Source of the DNA: a virus
Reading direction: 5' to 3' (one strand)
Length of the DNA stretch: 64,000 bases
IMG/VR virus record: IMGVR_UViG_3300028840_001395
Location: 124,001 to 188,000 of that record
Shown here piece by piece: positions 30,637-38,200 of the stretch (its first letter is position 1; each line of letters opens with the position of its first letter). The position numbers and the translations under genes are program-made. The notes beneath the pieces were generated by a model. It searched no databases, was not told where the DNA came from, and worked only from the letters and a program-made list of their open reading frames with translations.

Positions 30637-30844
30637 GTCAAACCCCGCTCTAGACAGACGTCACATGACGCCTCCTATAAAATCCCCCCCTATAGCCTAT
30701 CCACCGAAGATGAACCGACACCACCCGATATTTGCATGGTAAATAGCGATTATTACAGGGAACACTACACTTAACTTTCGACCCCCTGCAAGCTCATCTA
30801 AGTGCCTTGTAACCCCCACTTCAGCTCGACATCGTCTTGAGGGG
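30637..30844. other. Non-coding A/T-richer gap
   Basis: About 210 bp between the start of the minus-strand gene at 30636 and the next promoter. It contains C runs, a TATAAAAT stretch (minus-strand TTTATA) that may serve the 30636 gene, and no open frame or clear inverted repeat that I can support. Confidence 0.5.
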
Positions 30845-30873
30845 GCTTACCCGTAGGTCCAATGGAGTAGTCT
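30845..30873 (+). promoter_or_regulatory. Phage-type promoter, plus strand
   Basis: GCTTAC (30845-30850) after a G run, 17 bp, TAGTCT (30868-30873). It drives the five-gene unit 30922-34092. Confidence 0.78.
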
Positions 30874-30921
30874 AGCCGGAGGACGTGAGATGGACTTCAC
30901 TGGCTACCCCTGGGACATCAC

Positions 30922-31689
30922 ATGAGGGTCAGAGAACTCAACCAGGCATTCATGACCTTCAGGAAGCTCCTCCGGGCTGCCGAAGCCGACGAGACGCTCG
31001 ATGAGGGCACCCGCGCCAACATCCCCGAAGTCAAGGAGTCCTTCAAGGACATCCTGAAAGAGATGAGCGACCAGCGCCGGGAGATCCAGAAAGAGGCCCG
31101 CGAAGAGGAACAACAGGTCATCGATGATGCCACCGAAGAGATCAAGCGGGTGACCGAGAACCTCAAGTGGTACCTGGGCACCATCGACTGCCCCCGATGC
31201 TGGGGTTCCGGCATGGATACCGTCGCCGTCCTCGGAGAACACACGACCGACATCGAGATCGACCCCGAGGAGGCCCGAAGCCTGACCTCGCTGGCCAAGA
31301 TCATCGAGTGGGTACACGACCACCGGAAAGACCCCACGGTCGCACCCGTCTACGAGAAGATGAACCGACGCTGCCAGCTCTGTGAGGGCAAGCTCCGCCT
31401 GCCTCGCAACTTCGACGTGCCCCTCGACAGCGCCATCAAGGGCTGCTGGATCTACCGGAAGAACGCAGGCTCCCTCCGCATGAGGAAGGACGCCCCCGAA
31501 GCCTTCACCAAGCCCCTGGTCGAAGCCGGACTACTCAAGCCCTCCGAGGCTGGAACTGGCATCCTCTTTTTCACCCAGGAGTTCCGGGACAAGCACCTGG
31601 AGAAGGTCGCTCCGGGGAAGTCCAACCTGCAAATCGGGGACGACTACTACTGCCTCGACAGGACATCGCTCAACAAGGAGACACCGTGA
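30922..31689 (+). CDS. Coiled-coil protein with split Cys4 zinc site, 255 aa
   Basis: Residues 1-90 are a long charged coiled coil (DILKEMSDQRREIQKEAREEEQQ). CPRCWGSG (about 91-98) and CQLCEGK (about 153-159) form a probable split zinc ribbon like the DnaJ-type CxxCxGxG units. The C-terminal 90 residues are alpha/beta. A chaperone or nucleic-acid role is possible but not shown. Confidence 0.72.
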   Translation: MRVRELNQAFMTFRKLLRAAEADETLDEGTRANIPEVKESFKDILKEMSDQRREIQKEAREEEQQVIDDATEEIKRVTENLKWYLGTIDCPRCWGSGMDTVAVLGEHTTDIEIDPEEARSLTSLAKIIEWVHDHRKDPTVAPVYEKMNRRCQLCEGKLRLPRNFDVPLDSAIKGCWIYRKNAGSLRMRKDAPEAFTKPLVEAGLLKPSEAGTGILFFTQEFRDKHLEKVAPGKSNLQIGDDYYCLDRTSLNKETP

Positions 31690-31982
31690 GCCAGAACCCA
31701 ACCCTCATCATCAAGGGGAGCCACTACCCCCTCCAGGTCTATCACCACATCAAGAAGGGCTGGCAGCGCATGACCGTCGTGCGAGTCACCTTCGATGGCA
31801 GCCTCGCCAGCCAGAAGAAGGCAATCTTCTCGGCACCTGGGAAGGGGAAGATCGTCCTCCACGGGATGAACGCCAACTACGACGCCGCCGTCGAACTCCT
31901 CATGGGCGAGATCCAGAAGGCTTTGAGCGACGGTCGCCTCGTCTGCCGGGACAACCAGACCCGGCTGGACTTCCCGGCATGA
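31686..31982 (+). CDS. Member of a small local paralog family, 98 aa
   Basis: GTG start by GTGA overlap. A beta-rich first half ends with the helix AVELLMGEIQKALSDGRLVCRD. The genes at 31979 and 32632 have a similar arrangement: strands, then a helix ending in a short GRL/KRL/GTL turn and an acidic residue. The three are probably duplicated. Confidence 0.68.
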   Translation: MSQNPTLIIKGSHYPLQVYHHIKKGWQRMTVVRVTFDGSLASQKKAIFSAPGKGKIVLHGMNANYDAAVELLMGEIQKALSDGRLVCRDNQTRLDFPA

Positions 31983-32485
31983 GCTTCCCCGAACGACATC
32001 AGACCATCCACGTCAACTACCGAGGCTCCTACATCGTGGTCAAGGTCAAGCGGGAACTGGACGACCGCAGTTGGGGCATCCTCACCACCTGCGAAGCACA
32101 CTTCGACCGCCACTGCGAGAAGTGCCACAAGCCCGGCAACGGGGGACTCGTCCTCCGAGCCACGTCGGACCGGGGCCTGAGCTTCACGCTCCAAGACCTC
32201 ATGAACAAGGTCAAGGAGGCCATGCGGAAGAAGCGCCTCGCCTTCAACGACCAGAGCGACGACAAGACCCCCAAGGGCTTCTACGTGCCGACCGTGCCCC
32301 CTATCATGTGCATGGACTGCACCCACTGGCCCCACGACAAGGCCAAGCGCCCCGTCTACGACTGGCACCCGGCTACGTGCCCCGGTGGCGCGGACATGAA
32401 CATCTTCGACGGCCAGCCCTACCTGCGAGCCGAATACGACGCCTCCGACTGCGAGCACTTCGCGGAGCGGGAGCGGAAGAAGTGA
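31979..32485 (+). CDS. Local paralog with Cys-knuckle tail, 168 aa
   Basis: The N-terminal 100 residues follow the same strand-helix pattern as the neighbouring gene (LQDLMNKVKEAMRKKRLAFND). The C-terminal part has CMDCTHW ... CPGGADMN ... DCEHF, the same four-Cys knuckle seen repeatedly in the 46.5-52.2 kb proteins. An extra CEAHFDRHCEKCH lies in the middle. Metal binding is likely; function unknown. Confidence 0.72.
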   Translation: MSFPERHQTIHVNYRGSYIVVKVKRELDDRSWGILTTCEAHFDRHCEKCHKPGNGGLVLRATSDRGLSFTLQDLMNKVKEAMRKKRLAFNDQSDDKTPKGFYVPTVPPIMCMDCTHWPHDKAKRPVYDWHPATCPGGADMNIFDGQPYLRAEYDASDCEHFAERERKK

Positions 32486-32619
32486 GCGACCACGATACCA
32501 AGGAATTCTCCATCAGCGGGTGGGAGATCGACGCCCCCCTGCACATGGCCATCGGCATCGCCGCCATGCTGCTCGGTGTCGGCACGGGTATCCTGATCGG
32601 ATGGGGAATCTGGGGATGA
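32482..32619 (+). CDS. Single-pass membrane microprotein, 45 aa
   Basis: GTG start at 32482 (GTGA overlap). The second half, MAIGIAAMLLGVGTGILIGWGIWG, is one Gly-rich membrane helix at the very C-terminus. It resembles in plan other tiny membrane proteins in this window (45022, 52208, 53846). Confidence 0.68.
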   Translation: MSDHDTKEFSISGWEIDAPLHMAIGIAAMLLGVGTGILIGWGIWG

Positions 32620-32631
32620 AGGAGGAGTCCA

Positions 32632-34092
32632 ATGGATAGCCGCACCCTCAAGTTCAAGAAGACCTCCATCACCGTCCACTTCAGCGAGGAAGTGAGTGAG
32701 AACGGCCTCGTCCTCACCACGGCCCGCACCGACTTCTTGAGGAAGTCACCCGGCATCTGCACCCCGCTCACCGTCACCACGAACTGTAACTCCCGAGAAG
32801 ACGCGCTCCAGGCACTCATCTACAAGATCAACAACATGATCGCGGAAGGCACGCTGGTCTACGAGGAACACCCCTACGACCCCACGACGGCCAGCATCTA
32901 CAAGGCCGAAGGCGTCAAGCCCATCATGCCAGGAGACACCGCCCCGCCGCTGCCCGTCATCACAAGACCCCTCGTCTCCAAGCCCAAATACGAGGGCAAG
33001 CCAGGCCAGAGAGTCCTCATCCTCCAGAACATGGAAGACGGACGCTCACCCTACGTCCACCAACACGTCATCCCCCCCAACCGGGACTTCTTCACGGTGC
33101 CCGAGATCGACATCTGGGGCCACGGCTGCGACCGCGAATCCGCCGAACAAGCCTTCAAGCGCCAGCGACGGAGAGCACTCGAACTGGTCGAGGAGTTCGC
33201 CCACGGAACCTACGGCTCCGACCAGTTCGTCATCTACGAGTACCGCTGCGGCAGCGACAGCCCCGTCCTCTCGGAAGGTGCCTACTCCAAGAGCGGATGG
33301 GACGCCCACCGCAAAGCCGTCATCTTCGCCCTGTCCAACAAGCACGAGGCCGAGTTCTACATGCTCAAGTGCGGAGCCGATGACCCCACCCGATTCCGCG
33401 AGGTGCTGACCCTCATCTACAAGAGAGTGGAAACCTACCTCCGGGACAAGAGCGAGATCCGACCAGGTGACCCCGAGAAGGAACTCAAAGAGATCCAGAC
33501 GCTGGCCCAAGCCTACCTGGCGTCATGCTCATCCACTGACCCCGACAAGTACAAGTTCCAAGACCCCAGCCCCATCAGTGACCCCAAGAAGGCCCGCAGC
33601 ATCATGGAACTCATCCTCCGTGCCTGCATGACGACCGAGAACCGCCCGCCCGACCCCCAACTCGCCCTGGATACCATCAGGACAATGGCCAAGGAGTCCC
33701 TGGAACCGGCGAAGCCCGAGCCCAACCCCATGCTCGACATCCTCCCCAAGCTCATCGACTGCTTCAAGACCATCACACAGGACATCAAGGACGATCCCGA
33801 GGTCAAGGAGATCGAAGGCGAGCTTTCCAACTGCATCAAGAAAGCCAAGGAGAAGATCGAGACCCCCGACCCCTACACCGACGCCATCAACCACATCATG
33901 AAGACCATCGAGCAGTCGCTCGACCCCCACCCGCAGGGTGCCAACCGACCACCCGCAGCCATCCTCGATGAGATCATCCACGATGCGGCCAAGGCCCTGC
34001 TCACTGCGGGCTACTACGCCAATGCACCCACCCTGCGTGACCACCTCGACAGCATCGTCCGGGTCATGGAAGCAAGAGAGAACCAGGGGTAA
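32632..34092 (+). CDS. Unknown protein, 486 aa, with N-terminal domain like its neighbours
   Basis: Residues 1-90 repeat the local paralog layout (LQALIYKINNMIAEGTLVYEE). The middle has GQRVLILQNMEDGRSPYVHQH and a charged helix region. Residues 330-480 are three similar helical stretches (SIMELILRACMT, LDILPKLIDCFKTI, AINHIMKTIEQSL), which suggests internal repeats. No catalytic motif seen. It is the last gene of its unit. Confidence 0.72.
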   Translation: MDSRTLKFKKTSITVHFSEEVSENGLVLTTARTDFLRKSPGICTPLTVTTNCNSREDALQALIYKINNMIAEGTLVYEEHPYDPTTASIYKAEGVKPIMPGDTAPPLPVITRPLVSKPKYEGKPGQRVLILQNMEDGRSPYVHQHVIPPNRDFFTVPEIDIWGHGCDRESAEQAFKRQRRRALELVEEFAHGTYGSDQFVIYEYRCGSDSPVLSEGAYSKSGWDAHRKAVIFALSNKHEAEFYMLKCGADDPTRFREVLTLIYKRVETYLRDKSEIRPGDPEKELKEIQTLAQAYLASCSSTDPDKYKFQDPSPISDPKKARSIMELILRACMTTENRPPDPQLALDTIRTMAKESLEPAKPEPNPMLDILPKLIDCFKTITQDIKDDPEVKEIEGELSNCIKKAKEKIETPDPYTDAINHIMKTIEQSLDPHPQGANRPPAAILDEIIHDAAKALLTAGYYANAPTLRDHLDSIVRVMEARENQG

Positions 34093-34363
34093 GGAAGAAA
34101 AAAGGCCCCTTGTCTATATAAAGGCCCCTCCCCTGAGAGCATACTTCTTTAACTTTCATCAATGTTTGCAAACTTCGGCCCCCCATAGCCCCCAAAGAAC
34201 CCGTTTCGGATTCGGAAGTGAGATTTTCAGTACAACTTCAATTTGAGATTTTTGACTACCGACCCCCTCTCGAAAAGTTTTTTATCCGGTTTTCACACCC
34301 CTCCCCCTACCTACCCCACCAGTCCTCCCCCTGGTAACGCGAGAGATCCATGACGCCTCACCA
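34093..34363. other. Non-coding A/T-richer region, left part of a 0.66-kb gap
   Basis: No gene is seen. It contains a direct repeat AAAGGCCCCT (near 34105 and 34124), scattered AACTTC words, long C runs and T runs. It separates the end of the 30.9-34.1 kb unit from the promoter at 34369. An origin or binding region is possible but I see no iteron array. Confidence 0.5.
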
Positions 34364-34381
34364 CGAAGTTGTCAAACTTCG
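34364..34381. promoter_or_regulatory. Palindromic operator over a -35 box
   Basis: CGAAGTT (34364-34370), GTCA, AACTTCG (34375-34381) is a perfect 7-bp inverted repeat centred on the TTGTCA -35 element. A related palindrome, GAAGTT-TGG-AACTTC, lies inside the sigma-like gene (35382-35396). Confidence 0.5.
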
Positions 34382-34397
34382 CCTCACATGTTATACT
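34369..34397 (+). promoter_or_regulatory. Host-type promoter in the non-coding region
   Basis: TTGTCA (34369-34374), 17 bp, TATACT (34392-34397). No convincing gene follows on the plus strand before the end of the sigma-like gene on the other strand, so the product is probably a non-coding RNA. Confidence 0.68.
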
Positions 34398-34403
34398 CAA
34401 TGT

Positions 34404-34645
34404 TTCACCTAGACCCATAGTAAGCAAACTCGTAGTCAGCCCAGCCCCAGGTTTCATTACTTCGGGCAGCCGGGCTCAATCTTTGGGGCTGTCGGGTCGT
34501 GTGAGGTCGGCTTGGGTCGGCGCGGGTTGGAGGCTTCGGGAAGAGTCATTCATCTAAGTGGCCTACAAGGGCTGTGTATCTAAGGCTACAGGCGGCCCGA
34601 AACTGCAGGTGGCCGCCTGCCTTAAAACAGACTGGTTTTTCTTGA
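34404..34645 (+). ncRNA. Candidate non-coding RNA from the 34369 promoter
   Basis: The expected transcript has no supported open frame. Near its 3-prime part it can form a 9-bp hairpin, CAGGCGGCC (34589-34597) with 34611-34619, then AAAAC/GTTTT flanking a small loop and a T run (34636-34640) that could end transcription. The ends are approximate. A role as a regulatory or decoy RNA is inference. Confidence 0.4.
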
Positions 34646-34666
34646 CCCCCCGCTCTCACACGGGGG

Positions 34667-34753
34667 AGCTACCCCACCCAGGAGGAGGAGTCCTCCTCGT
34701 GTCGCCTGCGGGAAGTGGACGCTGCCCCGGAGACTCTGCGGGGTGGGGTAGCT
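34667..34753. repeat. Nested inverted repeat at the end of the sigma-like gene
   Basis: A 13-bp perfect inverted repeat, AGCTACCCCACCC (34667-34679) with 34741-34753, encloses a second hairpin with arms 34682-34688 and 34692-34698 (loop AGT). The right arm overlaps the stop codon of the sigma-like gene. It could be a terminator without a U tract, or an RNA structure. Confidence 0.55.
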
Positions 34754-35789
34754 AGGCTTTCGTCTGCCTGCGCCAGTCAGCCGCCACCTGACGGATGAGA
34801 CTCATCCCTCTGCTCACCATGTTCATGCTGACCTGAATCAAGTCCGACAGCTCTGCCCGTGTGTACCCCTCCTCCACATAGGGCAAGAGCCGGAGAGCTA
34901 CCTGACCGTCCCTGGTCTGCTGTACCCGTGGGTCTGCCCGGATGAACTCCACCAAGGCGTTGGCTTCCAGACACTGGGCCTGACTGGGCTCCTGGCACCC
35001 TGTAGGGTTCGACAGGAGACTCGCACCCGAAGCCACGTCCACAGAGGTCAGGTCACCATGATCCCAGCCCGGTGCCCCTACCTGCTCGACAGCCCTCCGC
35101 CGGGTCATCCTCCGATGGTAGTTGGCCACGATGCAGCCACAGACCATGTGGACGTAGTGGCCGAAGGAGGACTTCCTGGAGTCCCAAGGGCACCGACCCT
35201 TGTTCCTCGACAGCAGACCCTTGTAGACCTCCTGCAACACGTCCTCGGGGTCATAGCCAGCAGCATAGACCCGCTGACCGAACCCAGCATAGAACAGCTT
35301 CGCCACCTCATGTGACCGATTCACCAGGTCAATACCCAGAGGTTGAGTCGAAGTTACGAAACTCGCGTCCGGCGCAGGGTCGAAGTTTGGAACTTCCGTG
35401 ACCGTGAGGGCCGGGGAAGTTTCGATAGGCATCCCGGAGGGCGTAGTTGCGAGGTCATCGGGAAGAAAGAGGTCGAGAGCGGGTACTATGGGTTGGTTGT
35501 GAGCGAGGGTGAGGCTTGGGGGGGCATGGCGGCCTGTCTTGAAGTATCGGTCGAAGGTCCAGTTGCGAGCGTTGGGGTGGCCGGTGATGGCGATGAGCAA
35601 CTGGCGTGCTGACGTGAAGGTCTGGACGGGGCCTCCCCCTGAAGCCAGGGAGGGTCGGAGTTGGAAGTCCCCGTCCGGTGTCAGAATCACTTTGTCTGCA
35701 CCATCCCTCCACCGACTGTAGAGATACTTCGACTTCGCAGTGCGGGTGCCTTCGCTTCGTTTTGCGCGAAGGTTTGACTTTCCGGGCAT
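34752..35789 (-). CDS. Phage sigma-70-family-like factor with extra N-terminal domain
   Basis: 345 residues. Residues about 160-235 (EVAKLFYAGFGQRV, DPEDVLQEVYKGLL, then FGHYVHMVCGCIVANYHRRMTRRRA) follow sigma region 2. Residues about 295-342 (VALRLLPYVEEGYTRAELSDLIQVSMNMVSRGMSLIRQ) follow region 4 with its helix-turn-helix. This is the two-domain layout of ECF-type sigma factors. The first 150 residues are extra: a basic start, a beta/helix segment and a Pro-rich linker. It has a host-type promoter. It is the best candidate for recognising the repeated TAGTCT promoters. A remote helix-turn-helix regulator is the alternative. Confidence 0.75.
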   Translation of the reverse strand: MPGKSNLRAKRSEGTRTAKSKYLYSRWRDGADKVILTPDGDFQLRPSLASGGGPVQTFTSARQLLIAITGHPNARNWTFDRYFKTGRHAPPSLTLAHNQPIVPALDLFLPDDLATTPSGMPIETSPALTVTEVPNFDPAPDASFVTSTQPLGIDLVNRSHEVAKLFYAGFGQRVYAAGYDPEDVLQEVYKGLLSRNKGRCPWDSRKSSFGHYVHMVCGCIVANYHRRMTRRRAVEQVGAPGWDHGDLTSVDVASGASLLSNPTGCQEPSQAQCLEANALVEFIRADPRVQQTRDGQVALRLLPYVEEGYTRAELSDLIQVSMNMVSRGMSLIRQVAADWRRQTKA

Positions 35790-35856
35790 CCCCTGACCCC
35801 CTTCGGTCTAGCGACCCTCCGTTTTATGGCACGTCATTCATTTGCTCCCTCTACCA

Positions 35857-35885
35857 TTCCTACGGATAGGGCGTTGGGCTGTCAA
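35857..35885 (-). promoter_or_regulatory. Host-type promoter of the sigma-like gene
   Basis: On the minus strand TTGACA (complement of 35880-35885), 17 bp, TAGGAA (complement of 35857-35862), about 65 bp upstream of the ATG at 35789. It predicts early expression of the sigma-like factor by host polymerase. Confidence 0.65.
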
Positions 35886-35954
35886 GAAATACGGTGTCAT
35901 CCGGGTGGGGTTTTTTGTCGCGTGGGGGTATCTTGGGCGTATGGAGGTGCATGG

Positions 35955-36170
35955 ATGGAGTCCAATGTTCATCTTCATGGGCTGTGGGTTGGTGACACGG
36001 TGAAGTATCCTCTCCGCCGGGGGGAGTCTCCTCCGGGTGAATTCTCGCGGGTGAGGTTGATCGACAGTCCGAATGACCTGGAAGCTGAGGGCGAGGTCAT
36101 TGGTGTTCGGGGGACGATGGTTCAGGTTCGGTTGGTCGAGGAGCCTCGGGAGTTCGATAGAAGGGTGTGA
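35955..36170 (+). CDS. Small beta-rich protein, 71 aa
   Basis: The start at 35955 excludes an upstream shadow part. LHGLWVGDTVKYPLRR, EAEGEVIGVRGTMVQVRLVEEPREF looks like a single small beta barrel (SH3-like): GDxVxY, then GxVxGxxGxxVxVxL. A GGGGGTATCTT -10-like box lies at 35924-35934. Function unknown. Confidence 0.65.
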   Translation: MESNVHLHGLWVGDTVKYPLRRGESPPGEFSRVRLIDSPNDLEAEGEVIGVRGTMVQVRLVEEPREFDRRV

Positions 36171-36250
36171 CCAGGGCTTTAGCACCACCCGCTGCAATCC
36201 CGCAGCGGGCTTCGGGTAGAGGAGGTGCTGACACTCCGGCCCCTGGTCAC
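36167..36250. repeat. Structured inverted repeat between convergent genes
   Basis: GTGACCAGGG (36167-36176) pairs with 36241-36250. Inside are CCCGCTGC/GCAGCGGG (36188-36195, 36202-36209) and an alternative AGCACC/GGTGCT pair (36181-36186, 36224-36229). It fills the gap between the ends of two convergent genes, so it may act as a two-way terminator. Confidence 0.55.
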
Positions 36251-36267
36251 GATTGGAGTGCTGACCT

Positions 36268-37020
36268 CTATGATACCCCACTGGACGCTTGTGCGGGTGG
36301 GCAGGCCATGAATTTCAGGGTGTCGTGTATATGCAGGGCGATGGAGTCTGCGTCGTGGGTGATCTTGTTGAGGTCATATCTGCCCGTGTCGGTGACGATG
36401 GGGCTGTGGAGGTAGAAGATGACGGCCATGTCAGTGGTGTCGGTGTCTTGGACTTCGAGCACCCAGGGCAGATGAGGGCCTCCGTATCGTCTATCGATGC
36501 AGCGGGCGATGACGTAGAGGGCCAGGATGGAGGCCGAAGTCATCCAGATGCCGAAGGGGTGCTTGCCGTGTCCACAGCAGGACTCGAAGGTCTTGATGCC
36601 GGGTACGTGGTTGAGGGCGTCACAGAGCCTTCGGCACTCGGGGTCGAAGTCGGGGTCGTGGTGATAGTCGAATCGGCCCCCCTGGGGGCTGGCCATTTGG
36701 AGGCCGTGGTCACGGCGTAGTTGCAGATGGAGCTTGTAGAGCCACGCTCGGTCAATGGCGTTGAACGTGGTGCTGGGAGCGTCGTCTTGGTGCTCCAGTA
36801 GGAAGTCGAGTCCGTTGCGGGTCATCCTGTAGCTGTAGGGGCCTCTGTCTCCCCAGTCTCCTTTGCCTGTTCTCATGAGGCATCCTCTGTCGTGGAGGCT
36901 CTTGAGGGCGGCGGAGACTTTCCGGGTTGGGAGGTTGAGCTTCTGGGCGAGGCTTCGGGCTTCGATGGCCGTGTCCAGGGCCGACAGTGCGAGGAGGACT
37001 TGTTCTTGTAGGGGGGTCAT
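36268..37020 (-). CDS. Winged-helix protein with C-terminal ESCCGHGK domain
   Basis: 250 residues. Residues 1-75 form a winged helix-turn-helix (LSALDTAIEARSLAQKLNLPTRKVSAALKSLHDRGCL). The C-terminal domain has GIKTFESCCGHGKHPFGIWM, a Cys/His motif found in several phage proteins of unknown role, and ends near a His-rich helix. It is probably a transcriptional regulator or a DNA-binding accessory factor. It is co-transcribed with the ribbon-helix-helix gene upstream. Confidence 0.78.
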   Translation of the reverse strand: MTPLQEQVLLALSALDTAIEARSLAQKLNLPTRKVSAALKSLHDRGCLMRTGKGDWGDRGPYSYRMTRNGLDFLLEHQDDAPSTTFNAIDRAWLYKLHLQLRRDHGLQMASPQGGRFDYHHDPDFDPECRRLCDALNHVPGIKTFESCCGHGKHPFGIWMTSASILALYVIARCIDRRYGGPHLPWVLEVQDTDTTDMAVIFYLHSPIVTDTGRYDLNKITHDADSIALHIHDTLKFMACPPAQASSGVS

Positions 37021-37023
37021 GTG

Positions 37024-37254
37024 CTAGGGGCCTCCCGTGATGGTCGCGCCACCGGGCGCACCCGCGCTAGGGGCATCGCCGTCGAGGTTGATGGACAGGG
37101 CTTCTTGGATACCGAGGGCGATGAGGTTGACCACGGCGTCAGTTCGGGAGACGTGTTTCCCTGGCCCTGCGTGAGCTTGGAGTCTGGCCTGGTGGAATTC
37201 GATATCCCGTAGCAGTGGTTCGGGGATACGGACGGTGACTTGCTTGGTGCTCAT
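37024..37254 (-). CDS. Ribbon-helix-helix (CopG/Arc-like) DNA-binding protein
   Basis: 76 residues. KQVTVRIPEPLLRDIEFHQARL followed by SRTDAVVNLIALGIQEAL is the strand-helix-helix of CopG-type repressors. The tail is Gly/Ala/Pro-rich. It lies three bases before the winged-helix gene. Inverted repeats close by (37281-37316 and 37577-37596) are possible binding sites, including for self-control. Confidence 0.82.
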   Translation of the reverse strand: MSTKQVTVRIPEPLLRDIEFHQARLQAHAGPGKHVSRTDAVVNLIALGIQEALSINLDGDAPSAGAPGGATITGGP

Positions 37255-37280
37255 GGCTTGCCTCCCGTGCTCTATGCTAC

Positions 37281-37316
37281 CCCGAAGTCGGAGTAGGTGA
37301 GTCCCCCGACTTCGGG
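37281..37316. repeat. Inverted repeat upstream of the ribbon-helix-helix gene
   Basis: CCCGAAGTCGG (37281-37291) and CCGACTTCGGG (37306-37316) form an 11-bp perfect stem. Next to it, on the minus strand, GGGGTAGCAT (37274-37283) looks like a -10 region. It could end transcription of the 37374 gene, serve as an operator, or both. Confidence 0.5.
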
Positions 37317-37373
37317 AGGTTGCACGAGGTTGCTATAGACAGATGAGACCCCGGCAGAGGGCCGGGAGGGAGA

Positions 37374-37553
37374 TCACTTTTTCTTGGTCTGGCGCTTCTT
37401 GGCGACCTTGAGGTGGGTCTTGCAGAGCTTCTGGCCCTTGGCCTTGGGGCGTGTACAGCGCCGGGTCTTGTTCCCGTAGGCGGGCATGGGTATCTGCCAG
37501 GTACAGCGATCCTTGTTGGCGGGCAGGCTCCGACTCTCCGTGTAACCACTCAT
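37374..37553 (-). CDS. Very basic small protein with CCCH-type Cys/His set, 59 aa
   Basis: ATG at 37553, TGA at 37374-37376. C17, C33, C44 and H47 (RCTWQIPMPAYGNKTRRC ... QKLCKTH) could form one zinc finger, followed by KVAKKRQTKKK. Similar short phage proteins have the pattern C-x-n-C-x-n-C-x2-H. Nucleic-acid binding is likely from the charge. Confidence 0.68.
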   Translation of the reverse strand: MSGYTESRSLPANKDRCTWQIPMPAYGNKTRRCTRPKAKGQKLCKTHLKVAKKRQTKKK

Positions 37554-37576
37554 CTGTCCTCCCTCTGACTGGGGGT

Positions 37577-37596
37577 GCTTGACTTTCTTGTCAAGC
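37577..37596. promoter_or_regulatory. Candidate operator palindrome upstream of the 37661 operon
   Basis: GCTTGAC-TTTCTT-GTCAAGC is a perfect 7-bp inverted repeat (37577-37583, 37590-37596). A third GTCAAGC lies at 37619-37625, overlapping a GGGGGTATAGT -10-like box (37610-37620). The nearby ribbon-helix-helix and winged-helix proteins are candidate binders. Confidence 0.45.
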
Positions 37597-37660
37597 CTAG
37601 CTCACTATCGGGGGTATAGTCAAGCTCGTGTTGGGGTAGGACTGGGTGGAGGGCTTCGGG

Positions 37661-38200
37661 ATGGATGATACGGCAGAGCGCAAGCAGGTCGCTCACGAGG
37701 TTGCCTTCGAGGAGGCCGCTTCGCGGGCGTATGACAAGGGTCAGACGAAGATCAAGCTCGATGTGGACATGGCCTACGCGGTGGCGATGAAGCTCAAGAC
37801 GCTTCGCCGGGAGAAGGAGCGTCGGGTCTACTATCAGGGCATCGTGTATGACGTGTGCAACCTGATCGACGTGAGTGGGCCGGGCGACCGGAACTCCGTC
37901 GTCAGCGGCACGGTGGAGCAGCCCTCGAATGAAGTCCAGAAGCACGTCCGGGCGCTGATTCAGCGGACATCCTCCAAGCAGGATACGGTCTGGCTGGCGA
38001 TGCACCAGGCGGTCGAGGACTTCGGTGGCGAGGAGGAAGGCATCTTCAATGCTGCGGGCTTCGGGGCAGCCTTGATGCGAATCGCTGGTCTCAAGGGGGT
38101 CATTGACGGGCATCTGGTTCGGGCTATCCTGTCCGGGCGCACGGATGTCGAGATCCTGAAGCCGGGCGACGCTCATTTCAGGCTCCTGGGAGAGAGATGA
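37661..38200 (+). CDS. Hypothetical protein, 179 aa
   Basis: The ATG at 37661 has GGAGGG 8 nt upstream; an in-frame GTG at 37646 lacks one. Helical first half (AERKQVAHEVAFEEAASRAYDKGQ), then an alpha/beta region with YYQGIVYDVCNLIDV. No family recognised. First gene of a long plus-strand unit. Confidence 0.72.
   Translation: MDDTAERKQVAHEVAFEEAASRAYDKGQTKIKLDVDMAYAVAMKLKTLRREKERRVYYQGIVYDVCNLIDVSGPGDRNSVVSGTVEQPSNEVQKHVRALIQRTSSKQDTVWLAMHQAVEDFGGEEEGIFNAAGFGAALMRIAGLKGVIDGHLVRAILSGRTDVEILKPGDAHFRLLGER

Noticed and set aside
34369-34557. A 62-codon plus-strand frame after the 34369 promoter
   Set aside because: It would start inside the -35 box, has no Shine-Dalgarno and an ordinary shadow composition; a non-coding transcript is more likely.
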